Assembly (NCBI GenBank): GCA_002480015.1
Contig: DLQD01000081.1
Coordinates: 1-10,628 of the forward strand
Source: Opitutia bacterium UBA7441
GTDB taxonomy: Bacteria > Verrucomicrobiota > Verrucomicrobiia > Opitutales > Coraliomargaritaceae
Direction of reading: 5' to 3'
DNA: 10,628 nucleotides
The first letter of the stretch is position 1. Every line of letters starts with the position of its first letter. Under the pieces are notes generated by a model. That model was not told the origin of the DNA, searched no databases, and saw only the letters and a program-made list of their open reading frames with translations. Position numbers and translations under genes: made by a program. This document shows positions 1 to 4,669 of the stretch, in pieces.

Positions 1-53
1 TTGCTGGCGCAAGTTCGCTACAGGTGTATCGGCGCGACGCCAGTCGTGTCGAC
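1..53. repeat. Two REP-like palindromic units downstream of sua5
   Basis: Two short palindromes lie just past the sua5 stop codon. Unit 1 (1-21, reverse orientation, first base of its stem cut off by the window edge) has stem TTGC/GCAAG around loop TGGC, then TTCGCTAC. Unit 2 (26-53, forward) reads GTATCGGC, stem GCGAC/GTCGT, loop GCCA, tail GTCGAC. Both match the family seen at 1109-1190 and 8118-8203: a GTAGCGAW foot, a 5-bp stem, a 4-nt GCYA loop and a GTCGAC tail. Unit 2 has a degenerate foot and one G-T pair in its stem. No terminator-like T-run follows sua5, so these hairpins may also protect or define the transcript's 3' end, but that is a guess. Confidence 0.7.
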
Positions 54-63
54 CTCGCATTGG

Positions 64-1044
64 CTACGTGCGTTTCGCGGCCGCGCGGCGGAGGCGGTCG
101 TTGACGGCGATGCCGATGCCCCTTTCCAGCGCCCGCTCCACGAAGAGCTGTGTGTAGCCCGCATTGTCCAGTTTCTGGATCAGCATAAAGAGATTGTGGG
201 CGACATCTTTCGGGGCGCCGCTTTCGGAGAGCCAATAGATGTCTGCCCCGAGCTTGTTGCCTTGCGGCTTTGTATTGTAAAGGAGGGCGTCACCGGGGCG
301 ATCAGCCTCCGGCTGTGTCCCGTGCTCGAACAGCGTGATCGCCGCATTCGGGCTGTAGTGCTGAGTCAACATCCCGGGTGCGGCTTGAGCCCCACCGTCG
401 CTCGAAGTCGGCATGGTATCTGCCGTCTCGATCTCCAGGGCGTCCGCACTGATTGGCCCCGGGCGCAAAATCCTGGGTACGGCCGGATCGCGCAGATCGA
501 CGATAGTTGATTCCACTCCGTGCTGACAGGCACCGCCGTCGAGCACCGCGGAGATACGCCCACCTAGCGTAGCATGCACATGCGTAGACAGCGTCGGGCT
601 GACATAGCCAAAGGGATTCGCGCTCGGCGCAGCGAGGGGGAATTTGATCTGTCGGAGCAGTTCGCGGAAGACCAGGTGCCCTGGCACGCGGATCGCCACG
701 CTCGGTAAGCCAGCCGTCACGACGTCGGGGATGCTGGCTTTCTTCGGCAGGACGAGGGTGAGTGCGCCCGGCCAGAACCGTGCCGCCAAATCACGGGCGC
801 GATCATTCAGCACCACGTGTGCGTCCGCGTCTTCGATCGAGTGAAAGTGCACAATGAGTGGATCAATAAAGGGGCGCCCCTTGACCTCGAAGATCTTCCG
901 CACGGTCGACTCGCAGAGCGCATTACCCGCCAGTCCGTAGACGGTCTCCGTGGGCACTCCGATCACTTCGCCGGCGCGCAAGGCGTCCGCGCAGCGCTGG
1001 AGGTTCACCTCGGTGGGAGGGAGAATTTGGCAGGAAGTGGGCAT
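64..1044 (-). CDS. sua5: Threonylcarbamoyl-AMP synthase, Sua5 type
   Basis: This enzyme makes L-threonylcarbamoyl-adenylate from threonine, bicarbonate and ATP. It is the first step of the t6A37 modification of tRNAs that read ANN codons, and it acts in the cytoplasm. The 326 residues match the long Sua5 form, a YrdC domain (about 8-205) plus a C-terminal Sua5 domain, rather than the short YrdC/TsaC form. Visible YrdC signatures are PTETVYGLAGNA (31-42), KGRP (55-58), APSAN (139-143), GVESTIVD (176-183) and RPG (194-196). HYSP (229-232) begins the linker to the Sua5 domain, which ends in GIGIAVNDRLRRAA. The ATG at 1044 puts the first conserved block near residue 8, as expected, but no Shine-Dalgarno site precedes it. 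It stands alone, separated from rpsR by a terminator and a repeat cluster, so it probably has its own promoter within 1045-1200. Confidence 0.95.
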   Translation of the reverse strand: MPTSCQILPPTEVNLQRCADALRAGEVIGVPTETVYGLAGNALCESTVRKIFEVKGRPFIDPLIVHFHSIEDADAHVVLNDRARDLAARFWPGALTLVLPKKASIPDVVTAGLPSVAIRVPGHLVFRELLRQIKFPLAAPSANPFGYVSPTLSTHVHATLGGRISAVLDGGACQHGVESTIVDLRDPAVPRILRPGPISADALEIETADTMPTSSDGGAQAAPGMLTQHYSPNAAITLFEHGTQPEADRPGDALLYNTKPQGNKLGADIYWLSESGAPKDVAHNLFMLIQKLDNAGYTQLFVERALERGIGIAVNDRLRRAAAKRT

Positions 1045-1108
1045 TTTCGAATGTTTGAGTCTTTCTGTCTGCCTGTTGTTGTGATGTCGAAAAGATTTCT
1101 TCTAGCTC

Positions 1109-1190
1109 GTAGCGAACTTGCGCTAGCAAGGTCGACTGTCGAGCTGGCGACACCTCAGCTAGATCGACGCGACTGGCGTCGCATCGCTAA
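1109..1190. repeat. Inverted pair of REP-like units upstream of sua5
   Basis: The forward unit (1109-1136) is GTAGCGAA, stem CTTGC/GCAAG, loop GCTA, tail GTCGAC. The reverse unit (1163-1190) is ATCGAC, stem GCGAC/GTCGC, loop TGGC, foot ATCGCTAA. The 26-nt spacer holds a third small palindrome, TGTCG/CGACA around AGCTGG (1137-1152). The two main units have different stem sequences, each fully paired, so pairing is kept while sequence changes. The pair lies between the rpsR terminator and the sua5 start, inside the sua5 upstream region. The head-to-head layout resembles the paired REPs (BIMEs) known from enterobacteria and pseudomonads. The GTAG foot is the tetranucleotide typical of REPs mobilised by RAYT transposases. 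No transposase is present in the window. Confidence 0.75.
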
Positions 1191-1200
1191 TTTACAAAGT

Positions 1201-1232
1201 AATAAAAAATCCCTCTCCGGGAAGGAGAAGGA
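1201..1232 (-). terminator. Intrinsic terminator of rpsR
   Basis: On the minus strand a 9-bp stem, TCCTTCTCC paired with GGAGAGGGA (one G-T pair), closes a 5-nt TTCCC loop and runs straight into TTTTTT followed by ATT. It begins about 30 nt after the rpsR stop codon. Stem, short loop and T-run together are canonical for Rho-independent termination. It separates rpsR transcription from sua5. Confidence 0.9.
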
Positions 1233-1262
1233 TTGAAAGTTACCTGCGCAGTTGCAGAACGT

Positions 1263-1460
1263 CTACTGCATAGTCAGCATGTTACGAGCCTGCTTGATGC
1301 GGTTCGTGATGCGGCGCTGATGCTTGGCGGAAAGTCCTGTTACTTTACGAGGAAGAATCTTGCCGGTCTCAGTAACGAAACGGGAAAGCAGTTCTACGTC
1401 GTTGAACGTATAGTCCATCGGGTTGCGGGAACGGTTAAGTGTCTTGTTCTCTGTGCTCAT
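1263..1460 (-). CDS. rpsR: 30S ribosomal protein S18
   Basis: S18 binds the 30S platform together with S6. The 65-residue product carries the family core: a YTFNDVELLSRFVTETGKILPRK segment spanning residues 17-39, then the basic helix TGLSAKHQRRITNRIKQAR (41-59). It is slightly shorter than the usual 70-85 residues, mainly at the N-terminus. ATG 1460 is the first start codon in an upstream frame that stays open for more than 40 nt. A second Met at residue 15 would leave too little N-terminus. No Shine-Dalgarno site is visible. In many bacteria rpsR sits in an rpsF-ssb-rpsR-rplI operon. Here none of those partners is adjacent, and the gene is bounded by its own terminator and a structured leader, so it is probably monocistronic. 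Confidence 0.95.
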   Translation of the reverse strand: MSTENKTLNRSRNPMDYTFNDVELLSRFVTETGKILPRKVTGLSAKHQRRITNRIKQARNMLTMQ

Positions 1461-1617
1461 GAAGCGGTGGAAAGTAGGGCTCGTTCCGGACTGTGCAAGT
1501 ACTATTTTTCAGGTTTTTTCGGAGGGCTGAGGGAGGACGTATCCGACTTCCTTTAGGTGGTCGGTCAATGCGTGCTTGTCGGCTCAGCACCTAAAGGAGC
1601 TGAGATACTTTTAGAAA
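1461..1617 (-). promoter_or_regulatory. rpsR 5' leader with alternative hairpins
   Basis: This 157-nt gap between recQ and rpsR holds an 11-bp perfect inverted repeat, TCCTTTAGGTG (1549-1559) and CACCTAAAGGA (1588-1598), with a 28-nt loop. Each arm also lies inside its own local hairpin: CTCAGC/GCTGAG at 1583-1604 and CCGAC/GTCGG at 1543-1564. The long-range pairing and the two local hairpins exclude each other, as in a two-state leader. A TTGACC hexamer (minus strand, about 1563-1568) lies in the loop, but no good -10 follows at normal spacing, so I place no promoter. Neither hairpin is followed by a T-run, so this is not a clear recQ terminator. A role in S18 (or S6:S18) autoregulation is a hypothesis from position only. 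Confidence 0.45.
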
Positions 1618-3741
1618 TCACTCATGCGCGGCGATCACCGCGAGGAAGGGCGGCAGGACAGTTTTCAATTTGGCGGGGCCAATGCCGCGGATCTTGATCG
1701 CCTCGCGTTCGCTGCTTGGTTTCTGGTTGGTCATTTCGACGAGCACGCTATTCGGGAAAACGGTGTAGGCGGGCTTGCCGCTGGCCGCCGCAAGCTCGCT
1801 GCGTTTGGCGACGAGTTTTTGATAGAGGTCTTCGTCTAGGATCCCTTCGGGGGCTAGGCCTTTTTTTAGTTTTTTGGCTTTCATGCCGCCGATCGCGCCA
1901 GCCGTGCGCTCGGGGAGGGCGAGGGCGGGTGTGGCCGCACCGCGCATCACGCGGGAGCCGAGTTCTGTTAATTTGAGTAGGGGGAAGCCGTCTTCTGTTT
2001 CCACTTGCACGAGCCCGGCTTGCTCGAAACTTTCGAAGAGCGCATCGACGTAGACGCTGCCCTCACGTTTGAGGATGCCGTAGGTCGAGAGCGCGTCGAG
2101 GCCTGCGTCGAGGATGGGTGCGGCCTGGCTGCCCAAGAGGCATTGGATGACCTTGCGCTTGCCGAAGCGCGGCAACCATTCGTCGCCGCCCCGCCGGGTG
2201 CTCATGCGCGCGACGCCGCTCAGCGCCATTTTGACAAGTGTCCACTCGTCGGCCTGCACTTCGCGATTGGCGAGTTGTTTTCGTCCGGAGCAGCCGTCGC
2301 AATGCCCGCAGGGCTGGCTGTCTTTTTCGCCGAAGTAGTTGAGAATCCATTGCTGACGGCAAGCCGAGGCATAGGCAAAATCGATGACCGCTTTAAGCCG
2401 CGCCTCATCGCGCTGGGCTTTGATCGCGAGCGCCTGCCCGTCGAGCGGGAGGTCGCGTCCGTGCTTGCCGAGTTGGAGGATGCGGGTGCCGCGCATGCGC
2501 TGACCGGGAATATCGAAACGCTCGATCCATTTATGCCGCGAGAGGACCGAGATGGCGCTACTCACTGCCATGGGGTTGACTTTGCGTCCGCCATTGCCGA
2601 CCCGCTCGCAGAGATCGTCGACCGGCAGGCGCACTTCGTGGTGGGCATTGCTCTCGGCGCAGAGCAGGTCGAAGACTTCGGCGATCAATTCCTTGCCCGG
2701 ATTGGCGCCTTCGATAAAAAAGTCCTGCACCCGCTTGTCGGCGTAGGAGAAGAGCATTTCGCAGACCGAGGGTGCGCCGTCGCGCCCCGCGCGGCCGCCT
2801 TCCTGGTAGTAGGCCTCTACGCTGCCCGGCATCTCCCAGTGGCAGACGAAGCGAATATCCGCTCGGTCGATCCCCATACCAAAGGCATTCGTCGCCACCA
2901 CCACATCTGACTTGCGCTGCATGAAAATTTCCTGCGCCTCGGTCCGTTCCCTGTCGGATAGGCCCCCATGGTAGCGGATGACCGATCCGGCCAGTGGCTC
3001 AATCGTAGCCGCGACCGCGTCGACCGACTTGCGGGTGGCGCAATAGACGATGCCCGTCTTGTGCCGTTTGATCAGGCGGAGCAGGGCGTCCTGCTTATCA
3101 GCGTTTGAGCCGATCTTGCGCACTCTGAAACTCAGGTTCTCCCGCGCGAATCCCGCGACGAACTCGGCCGGGTCCTGCATCTCCAGCACCTTCTTGATGT
3201 CCGCTTGCACATCCGGCGTGGCCGTGGCGGTCAGGGCGATGCAGGGGGGTGAGCCCAGTGCTTTGCGCGCTTCACCCAGCCGCATGTAGTCCGGCCGGAA
3301 GTCGTGCCCCCACTGCGAGAGACAGTGCGCCTCGTCGATGGCGAACAAGCTGATCGCATCTTTGGGTAGTGCATTAAGGAAACTCTGTGAGCGGAAGCGC
3401 TCCGGGGCCACATAGACCAGTTTGAGCGTGCGCTGCCGGATGGCATCGAGCGTGGCGCGCTGCGCCTCCAGCGTCTGCGAGCTATTGAGCAGGCCGGCGG
3501 GGAGGCCGCGCACCTGCAGCGCATCGACCTGATCCTTCATCAGCGCGATGAGAGGCGAGACGACCAAGGTGACCCCCGGAAGCAGTAGAGCCGGCAACTG
3601 GAAACAGAGGCTCTTGCCCCCGCCCGTCGGCATCACGACCAAGGTGTCCTTCTGCGCCAGCACCGAGTCGATGATCGCCCGCTGCGGTTGGCGAAAGGAC
3701 GGCATGCCGAAATATTCTTGGAGGGCGCTTTCAGGAGTCAT
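1618..3741 (-). CDS. recQ: ATP-dependent DNA helicase RecQ
   Basis: RecQ is a 3'-5' helicase acting in recombination, replication restart and repair. The 707-residue product shows the full motor: motif 0 FGMPSFRQPQ (11-20), Walker A PTGGGKS (38-44), motif II DEAH (136-139) with the RecQ aromatic loop CLSQWGHDFRPDY, motif III TATATP (171-176), motif V TNAFGMGID (284-292) and motif VI QEGGRAGRDG (313-322). Zinc-binding Cys461, 478, 481 and 484 have C-x16-C-x2-C-x2-C spacing. A winged-helix region and a C-terminal HRDC domain (about 635-707, ending IRGIGPAKLKTVLPPFL) follow. The zinc cluster begins about 80 residues later than in E. coli RecQ (C380), because an extra segment of about 345-455 lies after the motor. 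This explains the length of 707 against 609. The start at ATG 3741 fits the family N-terminus. No Shine-Dalgarno is seen. Confidence 0.95.
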   Translation of the reverse strand: MTPESALQEYFGMPSFRQPQRAIIDSVLAQKDTLVVMPTGGGKSLCFQLPALLLPGVTLVVSPLIALMKDQVDALQVRGLPAGLLNSSQTLEAQRATLDAIRQRTLKLVYVAPERFRSQSFLNALPKDAISLFAIDEAHCLSQWGHDFRPDYMRLGEARKALGSPPCIALTATATPDVQADIKKVLEMQDPAEFVAGFARENLSFRVRKIGSNADKQDALLRLIKRHKTGIVYCATRKSVDAVAATIEPLAGSVIRYHGGLSDRERTEAQEIFMQRKSDVVVATNAFGMGIDRADIRFVCHWEMPGSVEAYYQEGGRAGRDGAPSVCEMLFSYADKRVQDFFIEGANPGKELIAEVFDLLCAESNAHHEVRLPVDDLCERVGNGGRKVNPMAVSSAISVLSRHKWIERFDIPGQRMRGTRILQLGKHGRDLPLDGQALAIKAQRDEARLKAVIDFAYASACRQQWILNYFGEKDSQPCGHCDGCSGRKQLANREVQADEWTLVKMALSGVARMSTRRGGDEWLPRFGKRKVIQCLLGSQAAPILDAGLDALSTYGILKREGSVYVDALFESFEQAGLVQVETEDGFPLLKLTELGSRVMRGAATPALALPERTAGAIGGMKAKKLKKGLAPEGILDEDLYQKLVAKRSELAAASGKPAYTVFPNSVLVEMTNQKPSSEREAIKIRGIGPAKLKTVLPPFLAVIAAHE

Positions 3742-3946
3742 TGAAGGTAACTGTGCAAATGTTCATTGCTTTGCCAAGCTTATCTGTTGACCCATTTCTG
3801 TTCAGGTGACGTGCCAAAATGAAATCACAGCGTGCGGCGTCCATTCAGTCGGAAATGATCTCGGTGAACGGGTCTTTGCGCGGAACATTCTCTTCAATCT
3901 ATCCTTGATCCCCAAGGAAGCGCTTTTACTTTCCGCATACTGAGTC
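3742..3946. other. Divergent intergenic region, recQ / tRNA-Arg
   Basis: This gap of about 205 nt separates the start of recQ (minus) from the tRNA (plus), so promoters for both are expected here. On the plus strand TTGCGC (3876-3881) and TATCCT (3900-3905) are 18 nt apart, a weak sigma-70-like match that would put a start about 35 nt before the tRNA. I do not regard it as established. No coding region, repeat or hairpin of note was found. Confidence 0.4.
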
Positions 3947-4021
3947 GTCCCTATAGTTCAATGGATAGAACAACTGTTTCCTAAATAGTCGATCCGGGTT
4001 CGAGTCCCGGTGGGGGCACCA
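3947..4021 (+). tRNA. tRNA-Arg (anticodon CCT)
   Basis: The full cloverleaf can be drawn. The acceptor stem is GTCCCTA (3947-3953) with TGGGGGC (4011-4017), including two G-U pairs. The D-stem is GTTC/GAAC with loop AATGGATA. The anticodon stem is ACTGT/ATAGT with one G-U pair, and the loop TTCCTAA (3978-3984) carries anticodon CCT at 3980-3982. The variable loop is CGAT. The T-stem CCGGG/CCCGG has loop TTCGAGT. The discriminator is A, followed by an encoded CCA at 4019-4021. It reads the AGG arginine codon. It is the only plus-strand gene and converges on the end of the secretion operon 21 nt away, with no terminator visible between them. tRNA-Arg(CCT) genes are sometimes phage integration sites, but no integrase or duplicated 3' end is seen. 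Confidence 0.97.
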
Positions 4022-4042
4022 GGCTTCGCATCGCGTTGTCGT

Positions 4043-4666
4043 TTAGTTCTTCGGCAGGATGACGCGGCGGCGGGGGATGACTCGGCGTCGGTCGTTGTTG
4101 TCGTTATTGTCGTTCGTATTTTCGAGGCCGGGGGGGAGTACGGGATTGTTCGCGCTGGCCTTGCCCGGCTGACTCACGGAGGAAACGACGGGTAGTGGGG
4201 CATCGGTCGCACTCATCAGGGTGAGGCGCTCGGAGCGGCCGTTCATGTTCACGGTGATGGTTCTGGAGTTGGCATCGTAGCCGCGCACGGTGATGCCACC
4301 TTCCGATTGATTTTCGTAGAGCCAGTAACTCTTATTTTCACTCTTGTTGAAGACGCTGAACTGATAGGCCCCACCGTAGTTCATGATGCCGCGAAACTCG
4401 ACTTCGCGGCTGATCGGGCCGTTACTCTGGACGACGGGAGGCGGAGCGACTACTTTTTCCTTACCGTAGCCGGGGGGGAGGAAGGGGTTGCTGCTTTCCA
4501 GCGTGTCGGCCGCCACGCTCTGGACGGAGGAAAGAGTGACTGTGAGGGCGAAAGAGAGGATTTGTAGGAGGGGCTTTATACCTCGACCCGACACGACTGC
4601 AAACCGGTCGAGGTGTAAAGCCTCACCTTCGGGGTGCGCGGCTTGATCTATGGATCGGAAAAACAT
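4043..4666 (-). CDS. Exported GspC/PilP-like protein, last gene of the operon
   Basis: The product has 207 residues. A hydrophobic stretch (about 32-50) ending SVQSVAA-D looks like a signal peptide, so the mature protein should be periplasmic. The central part (88-152) has the glycine-spaced beta pattern FRGIMNYGGAYQFSVF ... GGITVRGYD ... ITVNMNGRSERLTL. This resembles the HR domain of GspC or PilP, which docks on the secretin N0 domain. The motif NP-F/V-LPPG occurs twice (60-66 and 174-180), and the tail is Asn/Asp-rich then Arg-rich. ATG 4666 lies 3 nt after the gspD stop, but it adds an unusual 30-residue N-terminus encoded by an inverted repeat. GTG at 4594 is a possible shorter start just before the signal peptide. 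GspC usually precedes gspD, and here the gene follows it. Family assignment rests on pattern and context only. Confidence 0.5.
   Translation of the reverse strand: MFFRSIDQAAHPEGEALHLDRFAVVSGRGIKPLLQILSFALTVTLSSVQSVAADTLESSNPFLPPGYGKEKVVAPPPVVQSNGPISREVEFRGIMNYGGAYQFSVFNKSENKSYWLYENQSEGGITVRGYDANSRTITVNMNGRSERLTLMSATDAPLPVVSSVSQPGKASANNPVLPPGLENTNDNNDNNDRRRVIPRRRVILPKN
4572..4622. repeat. 17-bp inverted repeat in the gspC-like N-terminus
   Basis: GGCTTTATACCTCGACC (4572-4588) and GGTCGAGGTGTAAAGCC (4606-4622) pair over 17 positions with one non-Watson-Crick position (T4579 opposite G4615), around a 17-nt loop. The hairpin lies wholly inside the coding region counted from ATG 4666, covering about residues 15-32, just before the signal-peptide core. 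It could be an inserted palindromic element, or a hairpin controlling translation if the true start is the GTG at 4594, which falls in its loop. Confidence 0.7.
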
Positions 4667-4669
4667 TAT

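Noticed and set aside
1..510. Open frame on the plus strand opposite sua5
   Set aside because: It lies antisense to a clear Sua5 gene, shows no family motif, and starts inside a repeat.
923..1153. Minus-strand 76-codon frame overlapping the sua5 start
   Set aside because: Its first part is translated repeat DNA and the rest is an out-of-frame reading of sua5. There is no recognisable protein.
1109..1190. CRISPR array
   Set aside because: The units are inverted, differ in stem sequence and have no regular unique spacers. This fits REP-like elements instead.
1233..1556. Plus-strand 107-codon frame across rpsR and its leader
   Set aside because: It is antisense to S18 and has no motif. It is explained by chance openness.
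1583..1604. Intrinsic terminator of recQ
   Set aside because: The hairpin is present, but on the minus strand it is followed by CCGACAAG, not a T-run.
2005..2910. Plus-strand 301-codon frame
   Set aside because: It is long, but antisense to the conserved RecQ zinc and motor regions. GC-rich third positions on one strand often leave the opposite strand open. No domain was recognised.
3786..3815. TTGACC at 3786 as a tRNA promoter
   Set aside because: No acceptable -10 at 16-18 nt spacing, and it lies about 160 nt from the tRNA.
3947..4021. tRNA-Arg as an integration site of a mobile element
   Set aside because: No integrase, no second copy of the tRNA 3' end, and the flanking genes are ordinary chromosomal ones.
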